64,000 nt of DNA, from positions 748,001-812,000 of the forward strand of contig JAQFVV010006312.1 of NCBI GenBank assembly GCA_028023455.1, written 5' to 3'. The notes under the pieces are model-generated. The model did not search any database. It was given only the letters and a program-made list of their open reading frames with translations, and was not told the DNA's origin. This document shows positions 19,116 to 31,394 of this stretch, one piece after another; position 1 is the stretch's first letter; each line of letters opens with the position of its first letter. The translations under genes and the position numbers were made by a program. This stretch comes from Epiperipatus broadwayi. Taxonomy: Eukaryota; Onychophora; Udeonychophora; Euonychophora; Peripatidae.

Positions 19116-20729
19116 AAGATATAGGAAAGAACAAAAAATTAAATTTTACTTAAAAAATTTAATATCTTTTATAAATTTCTTCTGGTTCAAAGCCCCAAAA
19201 GATGTGAAGCATATAGTCCTTCTCTTTATATATTATTTAATGTTTAAAATGAAAAATTAAATTTATTTATTTATTAGTTATTTGTGTATACATAATAACG
19301 ATAACTGTTATACTTCTTCTATAAATAATCTAATAAGTGCTCTTGTACGCAACTATATATGTGTATACAAACATTTTCAGACATATCTCCAAATGCTACC
19401 GTCTAAATAACTTGGAAGTTTCAAAGAATATAGTCAAGTTGCCCTGCTGACAAGAACCGATTTCATTTTTGCCTACAATCAAAGTTGCTATGTAGAAGCT
19501 GTTCTAAAAAATGCCAGTTGTATGAACGAAATTCAATTCACAGTAGAAGTTATCAATATATAATTAAGTTTATTTCAAATTTATATTCTCAAAATAGAGT
19601 GAAATTTATTCTTATCAACACGGCAACAAGTCATCGCGCTTATACAACTTTGCCATTGTTTAGATATATCATTTGGAGATATCTTCACTCTAAACAAGTT
19701 GATAAATTATTTCAGATTGTAAATATTTCTAATATATATATATATGAATGATAAAAAAGAATTCTACATTTATTAACAGTTTATTATATAAACAGACAAA
19801 TGTAGCAATAGATTCTGATGAACAATTATATAAAATAATGCCCATTCAATAGCTTCCATATTACACTACCAAAGAAAATGCTTTCTTTACAGATATTTTT
19901 AACATGTTTAACAACAGCATTCTACGGTTCTTTCTGTTATATGTATTTATTTAGCATATCAAATAACATTTTAATATATTTTTAATATTACTTAATGAAA
20001 CAATTTATAGTTTCTATTTCTAAATATAAGACACAATCTGCTTCAAGTACTGTATCTACTTTTTTAAAATTATAAAGCTTCGTTTCACATCTAAATATTT
20101 ACAAATATAAAACAAATAAACAAATCCTTTTTATTATTTTTATCATTTGATAAGATAACTGTAAGAAGGATAGGAGTTTTAAAATTAATTTCAAAATATT
20201 AATATTCATATCATAATATGCACACAGCCTTTTCTTTATTATTACAAACTTTTTTTTTAAAAAAAGCATTGATATTTCAGAATAAGAATTTTCTTCACTA
20301 TGTAGTCAAGTATATTGGTTTCTTTTCGTCAGTCAATAATCAGCAAAAGGGTACAGCAGTAGATTCAAGGGCCAAAGATTTCTGGCTGTGTTTTTAGCTG
20401 CGTAAAATAATAAAAAAAATCATTTTATCAAATGAATAGAACTGTTGCATTCAGCTTATCACTAAAGTACTTGAACATCATCTAATCTTCTAAGAAATTA
20501 TTTTAGAACTTTTTGCTATGTTACTGGATTGTCCTTTTTGATAGTTTGATTTCAATAGATCTCAAGAATCATATTTTTTCATATTTTTTATTATTGCATA
20601 TTTATTAATAAAATTATACATTCATCTAGTTTTTGACAGATATTCAAAATCTTAATTAAATGTTTTCTTGTATTTAGTTTGAGTTGTAAACTGTTATTTT
20701 TAACAACTTCATTAATATGAGTAATTAAA
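19116..20729. other. Intergenic AT-rich region
   Basis: A frame at 19485-19751 has mixed composition, with no splice or start context and no recognisable motif; not called. The rest is featureless. Confidence 0.5.
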
Positions 20730-21770
20730 TGTTGGATTATTTCCATCATCTTGAATGGCTTTAGAAAAATTCAGACTTTATTTAAATTTTTGAAATACAT
20801 TCAACTTTTAGTAATAGCACACAATTTATTATATAAAATAAAGTTTCAAGTTCTATTATCATTACCTTTTTTTAGGTGTTGTTTGCTTGGCCAGTGACAG
20901 TACTAGCATGGGAATTAAACGTAGGAGCCTTAAATTTATAAATACTAAATTTAAAATGATAACCCAACAAACAAAGATATTCTGTGAACAATAACAGTCA
21001 ATAGAAATTTGATATACCTACCTATAAAAGTCCCCCTAATTTTTCTATTTTTCCTTAAGGGCAAAGCCAGTAATTGTTTTCAGCCATTAAAAACTATCAC
21101 GTTATGTTGGCTTACAGGTTATTTGTCTATTATCATGTGATTAGCTTCTTTAAATTTTCTTCTATTTGATTTTTGTTCTCTGTCCAATATTCTTGTCTTT
21201 CTTCAATCAAACGTGTTCATGGTTACATGCATAGTCTGTTATTTTAGTTGCAAATATTATTTTCCTATTCAATTATTACTTTATGCTCTTTTAATTATTT
21301 TTCAATGAGTCATCTGGTTTCATCAATTTTATCTTTCCACATTCACATGATAAATTTATAGATACAGCTTTGGTTTTTTCAGCATTTCCAGTTTGGATTT
21401 TGTAAAAAATCCTCATAATATATTACGATTTTGGAAAATTGTTCTGATAGTATATTTTTTTATAGCTAGTGTGTTTTTCCTTGTATATATCAATGAATTA
21501 AAATATCTCAATTGCTTTTTTCTTTGATGTTTCATTTCTTGTCTGTTTAAGATTTTTTTTAACAATTCACCATGTCAAATCATGCCAAGATTTTTTCTTA
21601 AATACTCTGGCATATAAAAAATGCTGCTTTGTCAAACACTCAAAGCCCTTTGTAAAATTAACCAAGAACATGAAAAAAACCCTGACATATTGATACTCTT
21701 TCATATGGAAAGCTTATTTATAAATATAACTTGTGAAAAATATTTATTTATTGTAAAAATAATAAATGAT
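20730..21770 (-). pseudogene. Penelope-like element copy (minus)
   Basis: In element order on the minus strand: weak reverse-transcriptase remnants (about 21770-21450), then SINLSCECGKIKLMK (about 21385-21340), which matches the GIY-YIG entry CxCGxxYIGET, then remnants of the second half to about 21050. A degenerate tRNA-like segment (about 21000-20890), the site of the lost hammerhead, and the family terminus atttccatcatc (20738-20750) follow. Many stops. It faces away from the copy at 21780, making a head-to-head pair. Confidence 0.7.
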
Positions 21771-21779
21771 GATTAATAA

Positions 21780-23175
21780 CTTAACAAACCAAAATAACTC
21801 TTCATATTGATAGTGTAATAGAACACTTAACATTCTTCATAACAATATCATACTTTGACTACAACATAAAATCCTTTAAACAAAATGAAGAGATAATTAC
21901 TAACACTTGCATAAAAGAATTTGAGGCTATAGTTATTATATTACTCTATCTCCATCTAAAGTCTGTCTTTGGGATGTTAATGATAACATTTGTTGCATGA
22001 AAACATGGTCAAACCTACTTCAGATGGTTTAGATACATATCAACAACATATGTCAATTACATTCACAAATGAATTAGAACAAAAATAAAAATTGCCATAA
22101 TATTATTAAAAAAAACTACAGTCTATAGAAAACTGCCACACACAGGAAAAACTTTAGCATATGTAACCAATCATGACAGACACCAAAAAATTAAGTTATG
22201 AGTAAAAGAAATTTATTCAGTAATTAGTGACTTGAAAAGTGAAGTCTTTCATAGAATAAACTCTCATGAAGAATAGCTAAACATAAGCTCTCATTAAGAA
22301 TAATTTAAATAAAAAACAAAAAAATGTTAAAAAACAATTATAGGCATTATAGTGGATTATTATGTAACAGAGATGACAACCAAACTAAAAAATATCTGCA
22401 TTCAAAATAATATCAGCTTTCTAAATCCATAATATACTATAAGGAATTCTAATATCTATAAAATAAAATGAAAATTCTGATAAACAAAATCTGTATCTAT
22501 AAAATACTATGAAAAAGTGTAAGACATCAGTGAATTGAATTGACCCATTGCAAAATTATTTAAAGAGTGTAAATATTAATTTAAAAAAGATGGATCTAAA
22601 ATAGCAGGCAATTCATGTATCTATAAATATATGATCAATTGGTAAAAGACAAGAATATTGGATAGACAGAAAAAAAAAAATTAAAGCTGAACATTTAAAA
22701 AGCTGTTCATATGATAATGGCAAATACCCTTATAAGCCCATCTATTGTGATCATTCATAATGTTTGGAAACTTCTCATTAATGTGGTCTTGACGAATCTG
22801 CCCATATGATAAGGGCAAATCACTCCATAAATCAATCTACTGTCATAATTCATAATGTTTGGAAACCATTACTTAACCTTGTCCAAAAGAAAAAAAAGGA
22901 AGTCCCTCATAAATAAGTACATCAAATTCTGTCTTTGACTGAATAATCTAATTGGTTAGAGTGCCACCATAAATTCAGTACTTTTGAATCTAGAAAACCC
23001 AAGTTTAATTCTCATGCTAATATTGTCAGTGGTCAATCTAGAAGCATTTGAAAAAAAAGAAGAATAAAATCACTCAAAATCTTTTATACACTAATCTGTG
23101 TTCTATTATTAATAGTTGAGTATATTTGAAAAGTTTAAATATATTTGAATTTTTCTAAAGTCATTTAAAATGATC
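21780..23175 (+). pseudogene. Penelope-like element copy (RT thumb to 3' end)
   Basis: The longest PLE copy here. WDVNDNICC near 21970 corresponds to the YVDDTF catalytic region (YVDD degraded). At about 22125-22165 comes VYRKLPHTGKTLAYVTNHD, a close match to the PLE signature VYRKPTHTGR after the palm. The lysine-rich linker follows, then endonuclease-end text HMIMANTLISPS (about 22710-22750). A tRNA-like segment lies at about 22935-23015 and the family terminus at about 23120-23175. No intact hammerhead. Stops and frameshifts throughout. Confidence 0.8.
22706..22862 (+). repeat. Imperfect tandem duplication inside PLE endonuclease
   Basis: The endonuclease-end segment (catatgataatggcaaat ... 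cataatgtttggaaac) occurs at about 22709-22770 and again at about 22803-22864, offset by about 94 bp. The duplication post-dates insertion or reflects an unusual template switch. Confidence 0.75.
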
Positions 23176-23714
23176 TAACATATAATTACAATTAAAATAC
23201 CATAATCATACTTTCAGATAAACTTAATTAGAGGATAACAAAAAATTGAGTATTATAAGAATATGATAATAATTGATTCAGAACTCTTGATAATTTTTGT
23301 AGCTTGTTTTTACCTTTATTTTATTACATTAATATTTAGAATTATACAATATAATTTACTGGGCTCATATGTTTTAGTAGCATTACATTTCCTATGTAAT
23401 TTAGTCCAGTGGTTGAATGATAGACACAAGGCTAAACATTCTGGATCAAAGTTTAATCTGATATTTCTAGTGCTAAAACATCATATGCCATGACTTCCTA
23501 AGCAAGTATTTATTTGAATATCACTGTTTCATAGTATTACACACTCTGTATTAATATCACTACTAAAAATCTTTTAATTATTATAAAAATTTTATAATAA
23601 ATCTAGTAATAAATTACACGATACACTTGTAGATTTTTATTGGCATAGGTCATAATTTAATTGATATTTAATTACCACAGGAAATATTAAAATTATCATA
23701 ATTTCATTTAATCC
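23176..23714. other. Intergenic AT-rich DNA
   Basis: A frame at 23263-23493 overlaps a possible degraded tRNA-like stretch (tagtccagtggttga near 23403, aagtttaatctg near 23452); too weak to call. Confidence 0.4.
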
Positions 23715-24900
23715 ATTATATATTATCATTATTATCTTCAACTATTATCAATATTATTATAATTTCTTCAATCAGTTTTTCCTCACTCCAAAACACTTAC
23801 TTATGACATCACATGGTTTTTTACTAGATATTTTTCAATCTTTTGGAATTATTTTTAAGACTGTAATTATCTATCAATTGTTCTTTTTTAGTGATAATAT
23901 AATCCAGCAACATTTTAATCTTTTAATGTTTCAGTGATGTTGACTGCAACTGGTTATTTTCTCAGTCTTATATTTCACTTTTAATTTTTCTTTGTTAATT
24001 TCAACATACACTTGTCCATTTTCTTAGTCAGATCTAAAATGCCTTTCTAGATCTTCTATTGAATGTTCAAGTCTTTTCATATCCACAGTGCTGTTAAAAC
24101 ACATTTAAAAATCTTCAAGTACATAAGTACACTTCTCTTTAACAACTAGTTCCACATTTCATTCTATAATTAGTTGTATTATTTATATTTTGTTTATTGT
24201 GACTGAGATACTTTATAATTCTTCACTTTTAATGGATTACTATATTTTATTTTGTTGAAATGCTATTTAATTTGATTTAGTCATTTTAGTATTAAGTTTT
24301 ACTTATATATATATATATTATAACGTTTTTCATAATAAACCTTACAATATATATATATCATCTGATAAATTTTGCAATATCTTGCATAGTAACCACATCA
24401 TTATCACCAAGTACATGATGTACAAAATTTCATTTATTTTTTTTCCTATTAGCTTTTCATTTTATTCCAAAAAAATTTTTTTTGTTAATCATTTTAGTGT
24501 TATCATGTTGTCTAATCACTTTTGTTGCATTGTAATAAAAATTCTTTGGATTTTTTAATATTCTTGATCTGTATACTGATGTTTCAAGCTTTAATTATTT
24601 CAAAAGTGCTTATTGGAATAAATTCTTTTTCATAATTTAGAAATCTAATCCAAACAATCGCTCATACTTATTAGTTTTTTTCTATAATATCTTTTATTAC
24701 ATAGATGAGAACTGCTGTAGTAGTTCTATTTTCAAATTAGAATTGTTCTTGTTTTGAGGTGGGAGGATAGCTTGAGTCTAATAGTCTCTACAGATGATTT
24801 ATAGTGTTCTTAGTAAAGATTTATAGAAGAGTGATCTTGTACATCTTTACTTGATTTTTAAAAAAAAATATTTACTTTACTTTCATACTTTCCTGGACCT
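23715..24900 (-). pseudogene. RTE-like LINE, reverse transcriptase and 3' end
   Basis: Minus-strand translation near 24710-24500 gives VIKDIIEKN, then FLNYEKEFIPISTFEIIKA and RILKNPKNFYYNATKVIRQ. These match the RT fingers/palm of RTE-type elements (FLDYEKAFDS pattern). The palm aspartate region, the FADD region and the C-terminal part are heavily decayed towards the ATC-rich 3' tail at about 23715-23730. Probably the 3' half of the element whose 5' half is at 25200-26850. Confidence 0.65.
24305..24352. repeat. Tiny segment with family F-like inverted ends
   Basis: ATATTATAACG at the left and TTACAATAT at the right flank about 20 bp of AT-rich text, resembling the termini of the 2.6 and 10.6 kb elements. 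It lies inside a LINE fossil. Could be chance in TA-repeat DNA. Confidence 0.3.
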
Positions 24901-24989
24901 TTTTATTAATTATTAACCTCAATTTTTTACCTAAAATATTTGGCTTTTAAAAATAAGTAAACTGTACAGCAGTTGCTTTATTATTATTA

Positions 24990-25162
<173 letters not shown>

Positions 25163-25199
25163 TCTCAAAAGAAACTTTATTAATTCATTGAAATTTTAC

Positions 25200-26850
25200 A
25201 TTGATTATAGTTACATGTATATGTTTATTTATATTGTAATAGTTGAGTTTTGATAAAAAGATCTATTACAGTGGTTGTGATTATGTTTAGGTGTTCATTT
25301 ATATGTTTTATTTCACTTTATTAATAGAAGGTTAATATATTGAAAGTTCCAGAAGTAAGCTCATTGGGTGTTTAAGTTCATTAGTATGTTGAGCCTTTTT
25401 CTATGTTCAAATCTTAGTTGACATTTTAGTCTTTAGTTAGGATTTTAGTTTTATTTGTCCTATGATTTTTATATGTGGTCCAAACTATTCATTGTCTATT
25501 GATTTAAATCTATTTGATTACATCTATATGATTATATGTACTGTGTATTTTTTGATTTTTGAAACTGAGTTTCTTATATTAATGGTTCCAATTTTTATTT
25601 TCACTAATGGTATATGTAGTGGAGGTGTTTGGTTTTATTCTTGATCTGGTATTGTCTGTTGTTCTTGTGCATCCTCAGAGTCTTGGTCAAGTTCTTCATT
25701 GGTTATATCATCTATTGGGTATGCTTGCTTGGAGGTCTTAAAGTAGTCTTTTTCTATTCTGACCTTTTTAGCCTGTCTATTTTTTTTTGGGTGGTTGCCC
25801 TGACTTTCTTTTTGATTCTGGTATTTGTTGCACTGTTTGGGAAAGACATGGTGTGATTGCTTGTGTTATCTCACCAGTTGTATTACTTCTTATTCTTGCT
25901 ATTCTTGGTGGTTGGAATTGTACAACTATGGTATTGGTATTACTGTGTTCTTTTGCTTCTTTGTTTCTATCTTTTATATCATCATCAGTTTGTGTTCAAT
26001 GCTATATTTGCTGTGTTATTATATTTTCTTTTATTTTTTGATTTGGTATTTACCAATTATTTTTTTGTCCAATAGTTCTAAAAGTTTTGTTTTCAATCGC
26101 ATTTTCATCCATGTGTTCCTGGAATTGTTTCTTCTTTAATTTTTCTTGATTTTTGTTTTCTTTATTCTTATATGTTTCAATTAGTTGATTTGAACAAATT
26201 GGTGTTTGTAGATTGTTTTTGCCTGTTTGATTCTGCATGTTCTGCTGTGAGTCACAATTGATTGCTAGGTAGCCATGTTCTCTGCATGTAAAGCACTGTG
26301 CTTTAAGCCCTCTTATGTAAATGTTGAGAATTGCTTATTGATCAACGATCTGCATTGGGATATTTTCTGGAGTTATGTTGTCATTTAATTTGATTTTAAA
26401 ATTAAAGCTATTACTATATATTGGGGTTGGTGTATCAGTGAGATATATTGGTTTCAGATAGATTGTCTTCCCAAATGTTTGTATCATATTTTAAAAGTTT
26501 GTTATGTTATATTCAAAACATGTGTTTTAATGATGCCAGTAATACAGTTTTTCAGATTTTCATCAAGCAGTGATGAGGATATGGCTTCCCAATGCTTTTA
26601 TTTTGGCTTGAAACCTAGCTTTTTTGTATTCATCATAAAAGTGTATTGCTAGATATCTGGAATTCGGATGCTCTTCTATGCTAAAGACCATTACTATTAT
26701 TATTATTTGTAAAATTCTTCCACATTGCTTCATAATGTCCATCCCTCTTTTAATAATAAAGTCATTTTTTGATTGTTGAAATATTTTTTTTCCCAATACC
26801 AACATGTTGCTTTATATTTATGAATTTTATAAATTTTTTAATTTATTTTG
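25200..26850 (-). pseudogene. LINE 5' half: gag-like ORF1 with zinc-knuckle remnant and endonuclease start
   Basis: Minus strand. An 80-codon open stretch (26805-26563) has the feel of a LINE ORF1: HPNSRYLAIHFYDEYKKARF and then KIKALGSHILITA. After stops come LKHSALHAENMATQQSIVTH (about 26300-26240), aligning with a CCHC zinc knuckle (CxxCGxxGHxxxxC) with Cys and Gly lost. Then a glutamine- and lysine-rich tail (KNKENKNQEK) and EDAQEQQTIPDQE. Soon after, KIGTINIRN (about 25600) resembles the start of an APE endonuclease (KIATWNVRG). The rest of the endonuclease is missing or replaced by the microsatellite. Confidence 0.55.
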
Positions 26851-27315
26851 TTTTATAATTTTTTTTGCCATTTCACGATTTTATATATTTACTGTACTTT
26901 ATCGTTATCAATGTTTTCCCAAACATTTTTTAATTCCTCATGCTCATTTCCTCTAAACAGATTACTTTTGAAATATTTTGTATTTCTTTTTTTTTCTTCA
27001 TACATTTTCTTATCTCACAAAAATTTCTATTAATAACTTGATTAATAAATTATTAGCAGAGTATCTGCTATTTTTTTCGTCCAAAATTGAATCATCCTCA
27101 AAATCTATATGATTTTAAGTAGTTTGAATGATTTAAATTTATTAGAGTATTTGAAAATATTAAAAATATCAATAATATTTTTATTAATAACTTTTATTTT
27201 TCTATTTTTATCTTAATACACTGTGAATCTCACTCACTAATTCTATTTCCGTTTCCTATGTTGAATCTATTATTATTTTAAAATCACATTTTTTGTTAGC
27301 CAAAATATAATTAAC
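26851..27315. other. Intergenic AT-rich DNA
   Basis: No feature recognised. Confidence 0.45.
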
Positions 27316-27387
27316 CTTTGCTATTTTTACATATGAAAGTATGAATCCACCTAAATAACCTGCATCAATCAAAACATGAATAAAGAG
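27316..27387 (-). CDS. Candidate short internal exon (hydrophobic peptide)
   Basis: Minus strand, 72 bp, phase 0 at both ends, between a strong acceptor (tactttttccag ending at 27388) and a donor AAG/gttaat (from 27315). It encodes LFIHVLIDAGYLGGFILSYV plus KIAK: a membrane-helix-like stretch with a GYLGG turn and basic end. The wider frame is open from 27492 to 27256. No family recognised and no partner exon found. It may belong to the same minus-strand gene as 17289-17513, which would imply introns of about 10 kb, but nothing here proves it. Confidence 0.3.
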
Positions 27388-28571
27388 CTGGAAAAAGTAA
27401 TTCACTTTTTTTTTGCCACTTAATTCATGCTTTGTTTTAACTGAATATTCATTGTTTGACTGCCATACAACATGAAAAGAAATATAAATCACTTTGTGTA
27501 ATAGTTATATTTTGGATAAGAACATATAAACTTGAAAACTTATCATTAAATTAAATTCTTACTATCTAATCAGACTAGGCTGCTATGTGAGCATAAAAAA
27601 CAGCTCAGTATCCTGTTAAAACGTTTTTAAATATTAATAATATTCCAAACAACAAGTGATAATTAAAGAATTATCAATTGTCTCCCTTTTTTCCCTTTGA
27701 TTATGTTCATATCATATGACAAGAATTAATATATCTGTGGTCTTACTATGTAAATGTTATAATTTAATAGCAAATAATGTACAGACTCCATCTGTAATTC
27801 ATCAGAAAAATCTTCCAAATTTGTGTTTTACTATTGTTATTCAATTATTCTCAGCTTAGCAGTTGCTATATATAAAAAAAATTACTTTCAGTTTGATTTG
27901 GACATTTCATCTATGTTTTTTCTCTTGTGATAGTTTTAGCCATTATTAAATTAGTTCCTCAGTTAATAAAACCATTGAACAAAAATAGAAATTTTCACCG
28001 AAGATGCTAAATTCTGCTTGGGCATAGTCTTTCATTTAAGTTAAACAAATACAAATGTCCCAATCATATGAAATCTTGCACTTTATTTTCCATTGATCTA
28101 TTATTATTAAATTAATCGATCAGTTTTTTCTTTATGTAATGAAAAATAATCACTTTTTTAAAACAAAAAAGCCACATTGATCTAAAGATTTTGTCCAAAA
28201 TATTAGTGCAGAGCTTTTTATTGTGAAGATTCATAAGTCAATGTTGATAAAATACTTTTAATTTAGATATAATTCATAAGGTCAATTTTTTAATGCCTAA
28301 TAGAATCTTAAATATTCTGAAACGATTTTCTAATTTTAATAACTTAAATTTTTTTACAATAAATTAGCTGCTTTAGCAAAATTTCCTATATATAGTTGGA
28401 AAGAATCACTTTTCAAAACGAAATTCTATTTATGAAACATGTGATGTTTAAACTCTTATTTGAAAATATATAATTAAAATATATTTTAGGGCCTTTCAAC
28501 CATCACACATTTGAAGGCTACTTATTTTAGATCTTTACAAAAAATGTAAAGTGGTGATAATAGTGAAAAAA
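27388..28571. other. Intergenic AT-rich DNA
   Basis: No gene or repeat recognised. Confidence 0.5.
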
Positions 28572-28694
28572 AGTTAATATATATATATTTTATATGTCAT
28601 AGCATCAGCCAGGAGGCAAACCCACAACCGCCTGCAACCAACTACTTGCTTGAAAGGTGGTTGCAATGATCTCTTAGCTAACAACGTTAATATA
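28572..28694 (-). mobile_element. tRNA-derived SINE family E, copy 1
   Basis: About 100 bp (tatgtcatagcatc to agctaacaacg) matching 29303-29415 and, inverted, 62170-62292. Flanked by gttaatata on both sides (from 28572 and about 28686), a likely target-site duplication. On the minus strand it carries an A-box-like ttagctaagagatca and a B-box-like gtgggtttgcctcc, followed by an A-rich 3' tail. More diverged than copies 2 and 3. Confidence 0.8.
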
Positions 28695-29290
28695 GTTGAT
28701 TGCCCTTTACTTATAATTTTTAATAAGATAAAAAATTACATAATTTCTTCTAATAAAATTTAAACAAATTTTATATTAACCTTTTGTCTGATTATAATTT
28801 CTATTATTTATTTATATTTAATTCCTGATATTTTCTTAAAAGAAAGATCCATGTGTCAATCTTCATCTATAAGTGTAAAAAGTCAGATATAACATCTATC
28901 AATACCAATGCAGAGAGAACCTACATTTTTAAGGTCTGTATATACCAAAGGAAGAATTCTTAGTAACTAAGCTAGTATTTTAATCATGATTTCCTGGCAT
29001 AATTCCCAATAAAATTTACAAATCATAAAAAAAAAAAAAAAAGGTTCTAAATCTATACCAACTTGGATTGATTTTAAGCAATTAATTTATCATTTCACAC
29101 CATTTACTTATTCACACATTGAAAACAATTTCTCAATTGTGTTTTTTTTTCATATCTTTTAAAAATATTTAATGAAATAAGCATTTTAAATGCAAATAAA
29201 GTATTATAGAATATTTTTAATAATAAATGATTAGCATATTGGAAATTCTACTTTAAAATAAAAAAAAGTGTATATATAAGAAACCATTTT
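28695..29290. other. Anonymous AT-rich DNA
   Basis: No feature recognised beyond A and T runs (15-base A run near 29027). Confidence 0.5.
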
Positions 29291-29427
29291 TAGAATCCAC
29301 ATTTTTTTTTCTTCATATGTCATAGCATCGGCCGGGACGCTAACCCACAACCGTCTACAACCAACTACTTGCTTGCAAGGCGGTTGCGATGACCTCTCGG
29401 CTAACAACGCTTGACTAGAATCCACAT
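29291..29427 (-). mobile_element. tRNA-derived SINE family E, copy 2, with perfect 12-bp TSD
   Basis: TAGAATCCACAT occurs at 29291-29302 and again at 29416-29427, exactly bracketing a 113-bp insert. On the minus strand the insert starts gtcaagcgttgttagccgag (A box near ttagccgagaggt), has a B-box region gtgggttagcgtccc and ends catatgaag followed by an A tail (T-run at 29303-29310). A textbook LINE-mobilised SINE. The B box has A for C relative to copy 3 (ggttagcgtcc against ggttcgcgtcc). Confidence 0.9.
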
Positions 29428-31087
29428 ATTTGTAATAGGGTTAGGCTTTTTGATACTAGACACTATTTCAACTTTTTTTTAAAACTCTGATAATAAAGAC
29501 AATAATTTAAAATACTTGCTTTTATAGCATCAATTAATATCCTATCCGTTCCAGAAAATACCAATTAATTTAAAATTAAAGAGAAATTCTCAGAATTATA
29601 TTTTTAACTAATTATTACACAAAAGTGATAATTTGATAATGGCTTATTAAGATAATGGAAATTCAGAAATATGATTAACAATTTAAATAATTAGGTTTAT
29701 TTTCAAGAAACATTAAAAAAAAAAAAAAATGTTTTAAAACACAGATAACTACTAATGACTAAATATTTAAAATGTAAAAGTAAAAAGAAATAATTTTCCA
29801 ACTCTATGGAGAAAGATCAAAATATGTCAAAATTAATAAATAAAAAGCATCTTTCAAGAGACCAATGGTAAATTATAGTAAATAAGAAACTCAATATGGA
29901 ACATAAAGATTAAATAATATAGCAATGTAAAAAATAAAAAATAGATAAAACGATATAATTAAACAAATATTAAAGTACATTTTCCAAAAAATAAGGTTCT
30001 ACATAAAAAAAACAAAAAAACAAATCGAAGCTTGTAATTAATCACATTGGCATCATATATATAACTTGCTAATTACATATTATATGCTTTTTAATAGTCT
30101 ATAAATAATCCTAGGGATTAATGGTATAGAAATATTTCATCTATATATCATACTCATAATTTGGAATGTGAGGCTATTCTAGGTGAGCCTTAATTTTTTT
30201 TTAAGGTTACAGAACAGACTTAGGATTTTTTTTCCAGAAATTAGTTTTCAGCCAATCCAGATTTAATACTGATCAATAAATCATTATCTAACTATATATA
30301 TATATATATTTTTATTATCTAACTATAAATAGCAAAAACGTAATGTTCAAGTAAGTGTTGATGAACTGACTGTAGTCTTTTCGATTGAAGGAAGAGACCT
30401 CACACCCTTTATATATTGCAAATGAAAAAATAAAGTACTAAAATTGAATTTATTCTATGAGTTTATATTTAATTAAAAAGCAGATATATTAATAATTAAC
30501 TGAAGTTTAAACTTTATATTTGGGCTAGAATTAATCTCCGGTTTAATAAGTGATTAATAACAATCGTTAATATATCTGAAGGGATCGATTCCATCGTAAT
30601 AAAGAAAACTCGACATTTGTAAATCAAAATATAATAATATATATTTGTAGTGATATACTTTCCAATCTCGTTTATGTTAAATTAAATTCAGTGCCTCATA
30701 GTATGAAATCTATCTGCAAAGCAATCCAGATTTAAATTGTCAGCATGTGCTTTCCATAAAAAGTCATAAGCCACAGCCAAAAACGGGTCATTTTTTGTCT
30801 TTTTTTATAGATAAACTTTAATATTACAAGTTTTTAAATTCAAAATAGTATATATTATTAGCATTGTATAATTTCAATATTATTTACAAAAATACATATA
30901 CTACAAAATAATTAGTACAATAAAAATACCAATTATCAATGTATAATTTCAGTATTGTGCGCATATATATATATATATATATATTACCAAATAAAGTGTA
31001 CAATAAAAATACAAATTATACCAAGATATGGATGTGAAAGTGAATAAAATAAAATAACTGATAGTAAAACTATTTCAAATAAATTAC
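29428..31087. other. Intergenic AT-rich region
   Basis: TA-repeat patches near 30292-30310 and 30965-30985. Otherwise I see nothing. Confidence 0.5.
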
Positions 31088-31088
31088 A

Positions 31089-31374
31089 GTCAGATTTGAC
31101 AGAAGCACATCATGCCATAAAATCCAAAAAACAAACACACGCCTTTATACAATTACAGAGAAATATAAAATGTTACAGTATAGCATATGATACATCTTGT
31201 TGCCTTGGAAATAGACTTGAATTACCTTATGAGCAGTTCCAAGAGAAAGAGTTGATCTTTGATTTAAATATCTATATTTTAAAAGCTCATATGCACATTT
31301 TAGATGTAACTAATATAGAAAATAGAGAAGCTAGAATTAAAAATGTTATGCATATTTTAAACTGTTTATATTAA
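31089..31374 (+). CDS. Candidate coding exon, function unknown
   Basis: Open from a putative acceptor (aaataaattacag ending 31088) to a TAA at 31372-31374, about 95 codons. The protein reads LTEAHHAIKSKKQTHAFIQL, then NIKCYSIAYDTSCCLGNRLE, YEQFQEKELIFDLNIYILKA and HILDVTNIENREARIKNVMH. It has normal amino-acid variety, no homopolymers and helical-looking hydrophobic spacing, unlike the AT-driven frames around it, with mainly A/T third positions. I do not recognise the family. An internal ATG exists at 31096 if it is a terminal or single exon. The acceptor lacks a strong pyrimidine tract. It could be the last exon of a plus-strand gene, or a recent insertion. Confidence 0.4.
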
Positions 31375-31394
31375 AGAGATAAATTTCACAAAGA

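Noticed and set aside
25462-26139. Several overlapping hydrophobic plus-strand frames
   Set aside because: Antisense shadows of the Gln/Lys/Asn-rich LINE ORF1 fossil on the minus strand.
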